From the NCBI GenBank assembly GCA_947166625.1, contig CAMVEX010000015.1:1-64000 (forward strand): DNA of 64,000 nucleotides. Direction: 5' to 3'. Numbering within the stretch: the first letter of the stretch is position 1; each line of letters begins with the position of its first letter. A program made the translations under genes and the position numbers. The notes beneath the pieces were generated by a model that searched no databases, was not told where the DNA came from, and saw only the letters and a list, made by a program, of their open reading frames with translations. Of the stretch, positions 6,827 through 14,882 are shown in pieces. Origin of the DNA: an uncultured Clostridia bacterium (lineage in GTDB: Bacteria > Bacillota > Clostridia > Oscillospirales > Acutalibacteraceae).

Positions 6827-8281
6827 ATGGCTGTTCTTGATAAGCCGATATTCAATTCAAGGATTAACAGCGAAAGCATTACGGGCAAGGAAAAGTGGCT
6901 CGGCTATTTAATCGGACCTGCCGGTGCGCTGCTCGTTAACGCTATGCTCGCGCAGGGCTTTCTCAACGTGTTCTATACGGACGAGCTCGGGCTCTCGGGC
7001 GTATGGGGAGGAATGTTCCTCGTAATCTTTCCCGTTTTGTCAAAGATACTTGACGCGATAACCAACGTGTTAATGGGCAATCTGATTGACAAGAGGATAA
7101 CCTCGCAGGGCAAGGCAAGACCGTGGCTGTTGCGCGCAATTCCGCTCGTAAGCCTCTGCGGAGTATTACTCTATTTCGTTCCGTACAAGGCTTCGCAGAC
7201 GGTGCAGGTAATATGGATTATCCTGTCTTACAATCTTTACTATTGCTTTGCGTTTACGATGTATAATATTTCCCATATGATGATGGTGCCGCTGTCAACG
7301 AGAAACGACGAGCAGCGGAGCAAGCTCGCCGTATTCAACAACGTTGCAAATATCGCTATTACGGGAATACTCGTTGCACTGTTGTTCCCTATGCTCGTAC
7401 TACCGAAAATCAAGGGCAACATAACGGCATGGATAACGGTTATGTGCGCAGTATCAATCGCTATGCTGCCCGTAATGCTGCTTGAATACTATTACACAAA
7501 AGAGAGAGTAACGCTTGACGGCTTAGCGCAGAATAGCGAAACTAAGGACAATCATACGTTCAAGGAAAAAATAAAAGTCTGTTTTTCTACGAAAAACTGG
7601 TGGATTTTAGTTGCGTTCTGGCTCTTTTACTGGGTTGGTCAGCTCACCCGTTCCAACGCGATTACGTACTATGCAAACTGGGTGCTCGGCAAAACATACG
7701 CTGACGGCATTACGCAGACGCTCCTGAACGTCATAGGCGGTCTGCCTATGGGAATAGGCATTTTCCTCGTTTACCCGATTTCAAAAAAGCTTGGCAAGGC
7801 GAGAACGACCTATCTCGGCTTTTTGCTTTGCGTAGTCGGCGACGTAATTACCTTTATGTTCCCCGATAAGCTGCCTATCGTTTTAACGGGACAGTTTATT
7901 ATGAACCTCGGTATCGTGCCTGCGGCGTACGTATTCCCTGCTCTGATGGCGGGCGTGCTTGACGAAATGGAGGCAAAATGCGGATACCGCTGCGACGGAC
8001 CCGGAACGGGAATCATCAACTCGATGAACACGATAGCCGTCGGGCTTTCCATCGGCATGCTCAACCTTATGATAAGGGGATATATTCAGCCGCAGTTCAA
8101 CGCGGCGGGCGAGTGCATCACAACTCAGCCGCATAGCGTTATCAGGGCAATTGTCTGGGCGTTCGTCGGCATAAACATTTTCATTCATCTTCTGCTTGCA
8201 ATTATGCTCCGCTTCCTTGACGTTGAAAAGAAATTACCCGAAATTCAAAAGAAACTCGGTATAGGTGATAAAAATGAATAA
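6827..8281 (+). CDS. GPH-family (MFS) sugar:cation symporter
   Basis: About 484 residues from the ATG at 6827, which follows an AGGGGTGAT ribosome site; an upstream in-frame start exists but lacks one. Roughly twelve hydrophobic segments are visible. The early YTDELGLSGVWGGMFLV and KILDAITNVLMGNLIDK stretches match the glycoside-pentoside-hexuronide:cation symporter family (MelB, UidB, XynB type), including the conserved Asp-rich D-x-x-x-N/D-x-x-x-G-x-x-x-D motif in TM2. It probably imports a sulfated mono- or oligosaccharide with Na+ or H+. The neighbouring sulfatase lacks a signal peptide, so the sugar would have to enter with its sulfate attached. Its 3' end overlaps the sulfatase start by 8 bp. 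Confidence 0.85.
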   Translation: MAVLDKPIFNSRINSESITGKEKWLGYLIGPAGALLVNAMLAQGFLNVFYTDELGLSGVWGGMFLVIFPVLSKILDAITNVLMGNLIDKRITSQGKARPWLLRAIPLVSLCGVLLYFVPYKASQTVQVIWIILSYNLYYCFAFTMYNISHMMMVPLSTRNDEQRSKLAVFNNVANIAITGILVALLFPMLVLPKIKGNITAWITVMCAVSIAMLPVMLLEYYYTKERVTLDGLAQNSETKDNHTFKEKIKVCFSTKNWWILVAFWLFYWVGQLTRSNAITYYANWVLGKTYADGITQTLLNVIGGLPMGIGIFLVYPISKKLGKARTTYLGFLLCVVGDVITFMFPDKLPIVLTGQFIMNLGIVPAAYVFPALMAGVLDEMEAKCGYRCDGPGTGIINSMNTIAVGLSIGMLNLMIRGYIQPQFNAAGECITTQPHSVIRAIVWAFVGINIFIHLLLAIMLRFLDVEKKLPEIQKKLGIGDKNE

Positions 8282-9869
8282 GCCGAATATTATAATTATC
8301 AATCCCGACCAGATGAGATCGGATGCGCTTCATCATCTCGGCAACGAAGCGTCGCACACGCCCGTTTTTGACAGCCTTGCAAAAGAGGGCGTATCGTTCA
8401 GCAACGCCTTTTGCCAGAATCCCGTTTGCGTTCCCTCGCGTTGTTCCTTTATGACGGGGCTTTATCCTCACACCAAAGGACACAGAACGATGTCTTATCT
8501 GCTGCACCCCGACGAAGATAACCTTTTCTCCGACTTGAAAAAAGCAGGGTATTACACCGTTTCAACTACACGCGGGGATTTAATGGCAGGTCAGTTTAAG
8601 AAATACCACAGAAAACTTATTGACAGTTATCTTATGTTTTCAAGGGTGAAAACACCTGCAACACTTGTGAAAAGTCAGCGCGGCGAAAAAGGGAGCGACA
8701 CTTTCTTCTCCTTTTTTGACGGAATTATTCCCGAAAATAAAAACGGTCGCGAGATTAGAAATACGGATGATTTAAGCATAGATTCCGCGATCGGATTTAT
8801 AAAAAAGAGACCTGCGGAAAAACCGTTCTTTATGTTCATCGGGCTGAATTTTCCGCATCCGCCGTATCAGATTGAAAAGAAATATTATGACCTGATTGAT
8901 GAAAGCAAGCTTCAGACCCGTATTCCGACGATATCCGACAGTGACGGCAAGCCGAAAATGGAAACCGGGTTAAGAGACGCCCTCAGCGTTTCCAAATGGG
9001 ATGAAACGCGTCTGCGAGAGCTCAGGCGTACCTATCTTGCCATGTGCGCCAAGGTTGACGATCAGGCAGGCAGAATCGTTCAGGCGCTGAAAAGCGAAGG
9101 TATTTACGATAATACGGCCGTTATCGTTATTTCAGACCACGGCGATTATACGGGTGACTACGGAATTGCGGAAAAATGTCAGAACTGCTTCCCGGACTGT
9201 CTTACCAATGTTCCTTTTATCATAAAGCTGCCAAAGGGCATATCCGTTGACAGCGGAGTGAATAATAATCTTGCCGAGCTTACGGATTTATGCGCAACGG
9301 TTTACGAAATTGCCGGTATAGACTGTAAAAGGCAGAGCTTTTCCGAAAGTCTTATTCCTTCCGTGAAGGATAAGTCTGTTTCTCACAGAGATTATGTTTT
9401 CTGTGAGGGCGGAAGATTAAAAGGCGAAACAAACTGTTCCGAGGAAAACAATTTGCTCAGTGAGGACGATATTTATGCGCCGAGAATTCTTCTTCAGATG
9501 AAAGAAGACGGCACACATACAAAGGCCGCCATGATACGCTCCAAAGATTATAAATATGTATTGCGCCTGTATGAGAAAGATGAGTTTTACGTTCTTTCCG
9601 AGGGTGAAAGCGTGAACCGGATTGACGAGGAAAAGTATCAGCCGGTTATCGAAAAAATGAAAGAGGAACTGCTTTTATGGTATATGAAAACCTGCGATAC
9701 CGTTCCCCAAAGCTATGACGACCGCTTCACTGCAGAATTTTTACAGAATAACATCGCGTCCGTCGGCGTTCCGCTTTTTGTTGCCAAAGCCGTAACGGGA
9801 GCCATATCCATTACAGGCAAAACGCCTTCGGAATTTATCAACTATATAAGGAAAAAGCTTAATCTTTAA
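8274..9869 (+). CDS. Cytoplasmic type I sulfatase
   Basis: About 531 residues from the ATG at 8274. The sulfatase signature CVPSRCSFMTG begins at about residue 52; its first Cys is the residue converted to formylglycine, and the C-x-P-S-R core is the form recognised by anaerobic maturases. Metal-binding parts are seen near the N terminus (INPDQMRSDA) and in the later SDHGDYTGDYG stretch. There is no signal peptide or membrane segment, so hydrolysis is intracellular, unlike many gut glycosulfatases that act in the periplasm or outside. The gene overlaps the symporter, and the activating enzyme follows 6 bp downstream. The C-terminal 100 residues are divergent. Substrate (sulfated hexose, N-acetylhexosamine or uronic acid) is not determinable here. 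Confidence 0.92.
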   Translation: MNKPNIIIINPDQMRSDALHHLGNEASHTPVFDSLAKEGVSFSNAFCQNPVCVPSRCSFMTGLYPHTKGHRTMSYLLHPDEDNLFSDLKKAGYYTVSTTRGDLMAGQFKKYHRKLIDSYLMFSRVKTPATLVKSQRGEKGSDTFFSFFDGIIPENKNGREIRNTDDLSIDSAIGFIKKRPAEKPFFMFIGLNFPHPPYQIEKKYYDLIDESKLQTRIPTISDSDGKPKMETGLRDALSVSKWDETRLRELRRTYLAMCAKVDDQAGRIVQALKSEGIYDNTAVIVISDHGDYTGDYGIAEKCQNCFPDCLTNVPFIIKLPKGISVDSGVNNNLAELTDLCATVYEIAGIDCKRQSFSESLIPSVKDKSVSHRDYVFCEGGRLKGETNCSEENNLLSEDDIYAPRILLQMKEDGTHTKAAMIRSKDYKYVLRLYEKDEFYVLSEGESVNRIDEEKYQPVIEKMKEELLLWYMKTCDTVPQSYDDRFTAEFLQNNIASVGVPLFVAKAVTGAISITGKTPSEFINYIRKKLNL

Positions 9870-9875
9870 TTTTAT

Positions 9876-10949
9876 ATGATGAATATGAAACCTTTAACCT
9901 TACTGATTAAGCCCGCAGCAGGACTTTGTAATATGAACTGCAAGTATTGCTTTTATAAGTCCGCAAGCGAGGGCAGAGAAAACCGAATCATGACCGAAGA
10001 TACGGTTGACGTGCTGATACGGAAAATCAATGAGTATCAGCCGTCGGCTTTGTCCGTTATGTTTCAGGGCGGCGAACCGACGCTTGCAGGACTTGAATTT
10101 TATAGAAGCTTTGTAAAAAATGTAAAAGAAAAAATCGTCTGTAACGTAAATTACGCATTACAGACGAACGGGCTTTTGGTTGATGAGGCGTACTGCAAAT
10201 TCTTTAAGGAAAACGATTTTTTAATCGGCGTATCGCTTGACGGAAATCATAAAACAAATGACCGATACCGCAAAGATAAAAACGGCGAAAGCGTTCTGCC
10301 GCAGATACTTAACGCCTGCAATCTACTGAAAAAGAACGGCGTTGATTTAAATATTCTTTCCGTCATTGACGATAAGAACGCCGCAGACATTGAAAACACT
10401 TGGGCGTATTTTAAAAAGAAAGGCTTTGACTATCTTCAGTTTATCCCTCATGTTGACGAGGAAAACGGCGTATCACTTTCCGCAGAAAGCTATGAAACGT
10501 TTTTGAAAAAGTCCTTTGATTTATGGTATAATGAATTAATAAACGGCAGATATATTTCCGTCCGCCACATTGATAATTATATAGGTATTCTTATGGGCAA
10601 TCCGCCCGAAAGCTGTGCAATGTGCGGAGTTTGCGGGAGTTACTTCGTAGTTGAGGCAAACGGCGATTTATACCCCTGCGATTTTTACTGCAAGGAGGAG
10701 TACAGGCTCGGCTCGGTTTTTGACGAAATGCCTTTTGATAAAAGCGAAAATCAGGATGAATTTATCAAAGCGTCAATGCACATACACGAGCACTGTAAGG
10801 CTTGTAAATACTATATTCTCTGCCGCGGCAGCTGCCGACGTGACAGAATTGATAACTATACGAAAAACAAATACTGCAAGGCGTATTACAACTTCTTTGA
10901 CTACGCAGTGGAGCGAATGACGGAGGCGGCAAAAGCATTTTATGGATAA
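9876..10949 (+). CDS. Anaerobic sulfatase-maturating enzyme (radical SAM, SPASM)
   Basis: 357 residues. The radical SAM cluster motif CNMNCKYC (Cys18, Cys22, Cys25) binds the SAM-cleaving 4Fe-4S cluster. FQGGEPTLAG is the glycine-rich motif, and a Cys-rich SPASM region (CAMCGVCGSYFVVEANGDLY, then CKACKYYILC) binds two more clusters. Family members oxidise the sulfatase active-site Cys or Ser to formylglycine without oxygen. Length and motif order match anSME (AtsB/ChuR). It is translationally close to the sulfatase and overlaps the next gene by 8 bp. The adjacent start codons at 9876 and 9882 are both possible. Confidence 0.94.
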   Translation: MMNMKPLTLLIKPAAGLCNMNCKYCFYKSASEGRENRIMTEDTVDVLIRKINEYQPSALSVMFQGGEPTLAGLEFYRSFVKNVKEKIVCNVNYALQTNGLLVDEAYCKFFKENDFLIGVSLDGNHKTNDRYRKDKNGESVLPQILNACNLLKKNGVDLNILSVIDDKNAADIENTWAYFKKKGFDYLQFIPHVDEENGVSLSAESYETFLKKSFDLWYNELINGRYISVRHIDNYIGILMGNPPESCAMCGVCGSYFVVEANGDLYPCDFYCKEEYRLGSVFDEMPFDKSENQDEFIKASMHIHEHCKACKYYILCRGSCRRDRIDNYTKNKYCKAYYNFFDYAVERMTEAAKAFYG

Positions 10950-11727
10950 TATAATTTATATTCTCGTAACGCTTTTCGCCACGCTTATCGGTTCCATATC
11001 AGGCATGGGCGGCGGCGTTATAATCAAGCCCGTTTTTGATATGTTCGGCGCTTACAGCGCGTTTGAGATTTCGGTGCTGACTTCAACGACGATGCTTGCT
11101 ATGAGCATCGTTTCTGTCGGCAGCGGCGTTAAAAATTTCAAGGAAGAAAAGGAATGCGGCAAAACGATATTTTTCGTTGCCGCGGGCTCGCTTTTCGGCG
11201 GATATATAGGCGATGCGATTTTTAATCTGCTTACCGATTCCCTAAATGACGAAACGGTAAAAACCGTTCAGAACACCGTGCTGCTCGTGCTGGTATTGCT
11301 GATAATTATTTATATGCGTTCCTCACAGAAATCACTGAAAGTCAAAAGCGCCTTGGCAGGTCTGCCCGTCGGTTTACTGCTCGGAATAATCTCCGCCTTT
11401 CTCGGTATCGGCGGCGGATCGATAAACGTTGCAGTGCTTACCCTCGTTTTCGGCTTTAATATAAAAACCGCAGTGCTATGCTCGCTGACCTCCGTGTTAG
11501 TTGCGCAAAGCACGAAGGTAATTACAATACTTATTCATAACGGCACATCTGCCTTTGCATTAAAACTGCTCCCTTTTATCGTCATAGCAGGAGTTATCGG
11601 CGCTATCATAGGCAGAACGATTAATAAGAAGGCAAGTGAAAAAACGGTAAACACTCTGTTCGTTTCCATTCAGTTTATCGTCGTTTTAATGTGCACAATT
11701 AATATTGTTCGTTATATCGTATGGTAA
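10942..11727 (+). CDS. TauE/SafE (TSUP) family anion permease
   Basis: 261 residues, about eight membrane segments in two related halves. The halves carry the family's glycine-rich motifs, GSISGMGGGVIIKP near the N terminus and FLGIGGGSINVAV in the middle. TSUP proteins move sulfite, sulfonates or sulfate-like anions. As the last gene of the operon its obvious role is export of the sulfate released by the sulfatase, which would otherwise build up in the cytoplasm. It overlaps the maturase gene by 8 bp, so production is coupled. An alternative is uptake of a sulfonated or sulfated nutrient. Confidence 0.88.
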   Translation: MDNIIYILVTLFATLIGSISGMGGGVIIKPVFDMFGAYSAFEISVLTSTTMLAMSIVSVGSGVKNFKEEKECGKTIFFVAAGSLFGGYIGDAIFNLLTDSLNDETVKTVQNTVLLVLVLLIIIYMRSSQKSLKVKSALAGLPVGLLLGIISAFLGIGGGSINVAVLTLVFGFNIKTAVLCSLTSVLVAQSTKVITILIHNGTSAFALKLLPFIVIAGVIGAIIGRTINKKASEKTVNTLFVSIQFIVVLMCTINIVRYIVW

Positions 11728-11949
11728 AGCAATAATTATTTTCATTTCTTTTTTGATGAAGTAATTAATAAAACCCAAGAATGGGGGCTGTCGCAAATGA
11801 CGAAAAATCATGAGCGACAGCCCTTAAACATGAGAACTCACCAGGAAGTGAAAAAGTCCGGGCAAAAAACCCGGAAAGTGAATAACTTTTCATAGAGGTC
11901 GGTATATTCCGGCCTCTTTTTATTGGGAGATTGTAATCAAGTGAATAAC
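11728..11949. other. Terminators and hairpins behind the sulfatase operon
   Basis: No gene. An inverted repeat pairs GGGGCTGTCGC (11784-11794) with GCGACAGCCC (11814-11823). A second hairpin, CCGGG/CCCGG, lies around 11849-11873. A good rho-independent terminator, GAGGTCGG (11895-11902) with CCGGCCTC (11909-11916) and a T-run (11917-11922), follows. Three hairpins in a row suggest several former gene ends joined together. Confidence 0.6.
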
Positions 11950-11976
11950 TTAGGGCTGCCTTATTGCGACAGCCCC
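11950..11976. repeat. 27-bp direct repeat right of the sulfatase cargo
   Basis: Identical to 5355-5381. On its right the sequence continues directly into the element backbone that carries 52-bp repeat copies A and B. Recombination between the two 27-mers would remove the tRNA-Thr scar and the complete sulfatase cargo, leaving the lexA promoter region joined to the backbone. Confidence 0.75.
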
Positions 11977-12008
11977 TTAACTTATGCCCTGTCGGAAAGA
12001 TTTCGTGT

Positions 12009-12060
12009 GTCATTGAAAAGTGAGCGAAAGTGGTGATTTGGACATAATGATGGTGAGAGG
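12009..12060. repeat. 52-bp noncoding repeat, copy A
   Basis: Same length as copies C and B with no gaps. Outside the repeat the resemblance to copy C continues on both sides. On the left the sequence CTGTCGGAA recurs (11989-11997 here, 4327-4335 at copy C). On the right, the minus strand of 12061-12092 can be read as K-S-V-I-x-E, like the last codons of the lexA-like gene (K-S-V-I-R-T-M-D). Copy A therefore looks like a duplicated lexA/zinc-ribbon intergenic region that has lost its genes. Confidence 0.75.
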
Positions 12061-12105
12061 TTGCAATGATTCTCCAATAACACTCTTGTCTGAAAACTTC
12101 CGGCT

Positions 12106-12157
12106 GTCATTGAAAAGTGAGCGAAAGCGGTGATTTGGACATAATGTAATTGAGAGG
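12106..12157. repeat. 52-bp noncoding repeat, copy B
   Basis: Third copy, 97 bp after copy A. It differs from A mainly near its right end (ATGTAATTGAGAGG against ATGATGGTGAGAGG). It lies upstream of the next plus-strand gene, in the opposite relative orientation to copy C and its gene. Confidence 0.75.
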
Positions 12158-12240
12158 ATGCCGTTGACCTCTCAAAATCTAATATAGGAAGGAGTGGTAC
12201 ACTCAAAATAAGGTTAAAAAACGCAGATTTATCGATTCAG

Positions 12241-12696
12241 ATGGGTTGGGTCAGAGAATTCATCATTTCGGAGGAATCTATCGGGAAAAGGTACATTTTA
12301 TCGGTAAGCCGTGCCGATAAAAAAGCTCAAAAACCCCTATGCTTTAAAATTTACAATGAAGGAAGTGATTTATTGAGGGTAACAAAGGAACTTCATCTGT
12401 TTATGCCCGTCGGTGACGATGAGATTCAGGTGGACAGCTATGACCGGAAGGTCAACAAACAAATATTGAAGCTACGCAAAGAAGAGCCGGAGGCAGTAGT
12501 CATGATTTATGACGAAGATGCTCCGGCTTTTCTGCGAGCTGCGGTTAAAGTGGAGAATGTATCAATCACATTCCGTAAAACCGCGGCCAAAAAAGAAATA
12601 ACCGAAGCTCAGCGCAAAGCGCGTTCGGCTAACGGTCAGAAAAACAAATCAAATCTATTAAATAATACGGAGGTTAAAAATGAACTCAAAAATTGA
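12241..12696 (+). CDS. Small protein of unknown function, start uncertain
   Basis: 151 residues from the first ATG; no family recognised. It is mixed alpha/beta with a basic C-terminal tail (about residues 115-151, rich in Lys, Arg and Asn), which suggests nucleic-acid or partner binding. The ATG at 12241 has no ribosome site, while a strong GGAAGGAG lies at 12187-12194. Between them the frame stays open and protein-like (LKIRLKNADLSIQ), with an in-frame ATA at 12208. Either an ATA/non-AUG start is used or an original ATG has mutated. The gene overlaps the next by 17 bp, and it lies in the conserved block upstream of mobilization genes. Confidence 0.6.
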   Translation: MGWVREFIISEESIGKRYILSVSRADKKAQKPLCFKIYNEGSDLLRVTKELHLFMPVGDDEIQVDSYDRKVNKQILKLRKEEPEAVVMIYDEDAPAFLRAAVKVENVSITFRKTAAKKEITEAQRKARSANGQKNKSNLLNNTEVKNELKN

Positions 12697-12943
12697 AAAA
12701 CTGCTCAACGAGCAGACAAAAAACAACACAAAGATTGAGGATTGCAAAGCAAAGATTTCTTCTCTGCACGAATCAATCAAAGAACTCAACGCCCGCAACA
12801 AGGAGATTGATGCGGAGATCAGCAAGCAGAAAGATGAGGAAATGCTGTCACTCATCAAAGAGGGAAATATCACAAGCACTGATATAATGAGACTTATAAA
12901 AGCAAAATCGGAGAGAGCAATCAGGGCTAAAGAAGACGAATAA
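12680..12943 (+). CDS. DUF4315-like coiled-coil protein of integrative elements
   Basis: 87 residues. Residues 3-55 form a nearly continuous coiled coil (Lys, Glu, Leu and Ile in heptads), followed by a short helical tail EGNITSTDIMRLIKAKSERA. Size, composition and position match the DUF4315 family common in clostridial integrative elements. The role is unknown. The ATG follows a GGAGG ribosome site and overlaps the previous gene, so the two are co-translated. Confidence 0.75.
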   Translation: MNSKIEKLLNEQTKNNTKIEDCKAKISSLHESIKELNARNKEIDAEISKQKDEEMLSLIKEGNITSTDIMRLIKAKSERAIRAKEDE

Positions 12944-12982
12944 ACTTTTTGATTAACAATTCAATTTTAAGAGAAATAATCC

Positions 12983-13011
12983 TTTACTTTAACATAAAAA
13001 TTATTTATAAT
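12983..13011 (+). promoter_or_regulatory. Promoter of the restriction-modification operon
   Basis: TTTACT (12983-12988) and TATAAT (13006-13011) with a 17-bp spacer, about 50 bp ahead of the methyltransferase start. The surrounding DNA is distinctly AT-richer than the neighbouring genes. Confidence 0.65.
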
Positions 13012-13062
13012 TATTATGTATAGGCTTATTTAAAGTAGTGGCTCTTAAGAAAGGAATTTGTT

Positions 13063-14079
13063 ATGTCATATAAGTCGATAGAGTTGTTTGCAGGCGCTGG
13101 CGGCTTGGCACTTGGATTGGAAAAGGCAGGCTTCGAACATATTGGTTTGATAGAGTTTGATAAATCTGCTGCCGAAACACTTTCTAAGAATAGAAAGAAA
13201 TGGAATGTGCTTTGCGAAGATGTTGAAATAGTTGCACAGAGAAATCTGGAAAAAGAATTTAATATAAAAAAAGGCGAATTGGATTTACTCTCTGGTGGAG
13301 CACCTTGTCAAAGCTTTTCATATGCTGGTAAGAGACTGGGGCTGAACGATGTCAGGGGAACAATGTTTTACCATTACGCAACTTTTTTAGATAAACTTCA
13401 GCCTAAAATGTTTCTGTTTGAAAATGTTCGTGGCCTCTTAACACATGATAAGGGTAGAACATATGAAACCATTTTGAACATCTTTGAAGATGAAGGCTAT
13501 ACTACATTTCATTCTGTATTAAATGCCTGGGACTATGGTGTTCCGCAAAAGCGTGAACGTTTAATTACAATTGGAATAAGAAATGATCTTGCAGAAAAAT
13601 GCACTTTTTCATTTCCAAAACCGCATAAGTACAAACCGGTTGTTAGGGATATTAAATTAGATGTCAATCCTGATAAAGAGCATTGTGCAAGATATTCCGC
13701 AAACAAAGAAAAAGTTTTTGCACTTGTTCCTCCAGGTGGGTATTGGCGAGATATTGATCCGGCTATCGCAAAGGAATATATGAAAACCTGTTGGGATATG
13801 GAAGGCGGAAGAACAGGAATATTACGCAGGATAGGACTTGATGAACCTTCATTAGCAGTTTTAACTAACCCGGGAATGAAGCAGACTGACAGATGTCATC
13901 CGTTGGAAGTTAGGCCGTTTTCTGTAAGAGAAAATGCCAGACTTCAGTCGTTCCCTGATAGTTGGAAATTCTGTGGCACTTTATCCGCTCAATACAAACA
14001 AGTAGGCAATGCTGTTCCAGTTAATCTTGCTAAAGAAATAGGCAAAAGCATTATAAAAACTTTGGAGATGTTAAAATGA
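13063..14079 (+). CDS. C5-cytosine DNA methyltransferase (type II)
   Basis: 338 residues with the m5C methyltransferase motifs in order: I ELFAGAGGLALGLE (SAM binding, about residues 7-20), IV GGAPCQSFSYAGKR (catalytic Cys82), VI FENVRGL (about 119-125), VIII GVPQKRERLITIGIR and X KQVGNAVPVN near the C terminus. It protects host DNA from the endonuclease encoded 3 bp into its own 3' end. The partner resembles Eco47II/Sau96I enzymes, so the likely target is GGNCC. The ATG at 13063 follows AAGGAATTTGTT. Codon use is AT-rich compared with the flanking element and host genes, pointing to separate acquisition. Confidence 0.93.
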   Translation: MSYKSIELFAGAGGLALGLEKAGFEHIGLIEFDKSAAETLSKNRKKWNVLCEDVEIVAQRNLEKEFNIKKGELDLLSGGAPCQSFSYAGKRLGLNDVRGTMFYHYATFLDKLQPKMFLFENVRGLLTHDKGRTYETILNIFEDEGYTTFHSVLNAWDYGVPQKRERLITIGIRNDLAEKCTFSFPKPHKYKPVVRDIKLDVNPDKEHCARYSANKEKVFALVPPGGYWRDIDPAIAKEYMKTCWDMEGGRTGILRRIGLDEPSLAVLTNPGMKQTDRCHPLEVRPFSVRENARLQSFPDSWKFCGTLSAQYKQVGNAVPVNLAKEIGKSIIKTLEMLK

Positions 14080-14882
14080 ATTGGGATATTAGCTTTATTT
14101 CCGAAGACAATTTTAAAAAACATGTGGAAAACACCATTAATAAATATGGTGACAAATTAACTTCATTCGACCTTGTCAGATTTAATAAAAACATTGTTGA
14201 CCCGATTAAACTTATATTTGATAATATTGTTTATAGAAATACTTGGGAAGAAACAATCAAAAATGAAATATTCCGCCAAAGAGACAAATCAAACAATAAC
14301 GACATAGGTTATTTCCATCAATATATTTTTAAATACATTGACAAATGCACAGTTCCTGATAACGGAACATTAGGCGGCTGGGATGTAATTTATAAAAATG
14401 ATAATGGAATTACGATGCCGGACGGTAATGTAGTTCATACTATTTATGTTGAAATGAAAAACAAGCATAATACGATGAACTCTTCTTCTGCTGCAAAGAC
14501 TTATATCAAAATGCAAAATCAATTATTGTCGGATGATGATTGTGCTTGCTTCCTTGTTGAAGCTATAGCAAAAGAGTCTCAAAACATTAAGTGGGAAACT
14601 ACTGTTGACGGGAAAAAAGTTTCGCATCGTTTTATCAGACGAGTGAGTATGGATAAGTTTTATGAGATTGTAACCGAAGATACTAATGCATTTCATAAAA
14701 TATGCGAAAAGTTACCTAAAACAATTCAAGAGATTGTCAACACTTCAAAAAATATTTCAATTCCAAACGATACTGTATACAAAGAATTGCTTGAAGCCGC
14801 AAACAATGATGAGGGAGCAATAGCTATGTCAATATACCTGCTTGGCTTTTCATCATATAACGGTTTTAATTCTGAAAATTAA
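14076..14882 (+). CDS. Type II restriction endonuclease, Eco47II/Sau96I family
   Basis: 268 residues. I recognise the Eco47II family from conserved stretches: NKYGDKLTSFDLVRFNKNIV, NEIFRQRDKSNNNDIGYFHQ, YVEMKNKHNTMNSSSAAKTY and CFLVEAIAKESQNIKWETTV. The central E-x-K (EMKNK) together with an upstream acidic residue could form a PD-(D/E)xK nuclease centre. Family members cut GGNCC. The start overlaps the methyltransferase stop by 4 bp, the usual order for methylase-first expression. Like its partner it is AT-rich. The system may stabilise the element in its host or exclude phage. Confidence 0.88.
   Translation: MNWDISFISEDNFKKHVENTINKYGDKLTSFDLVRFNKNIVDPIKLIFDNIVYRNTWEETIKNEIFRQRDKSNNNDIGYFHQYIFKYIDKCTVPDNGTLGGWDVIYKNDNGITMPDGNVVHTIYVEMKNKHNTMNSSSAAKTYIKMQNQLLSDDDCACFLVEAIAKESQNIKWETTVDGKKVSHRFIRRVSMDKFYEIVTEDTNAFHKICEKLPKTIQEIVNTSKNISIPNDTVYKELLEAANNDEGAIAMSIYLLGFSSYNGFNSEN

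Noticed and set aside
11982-12206. Small minus-strand gene over the 52-bp repeats
   Set aside because: Its apparent internal protein repeat is only the translation of the noncoding 52-bp repeat; there is no ribosome site.
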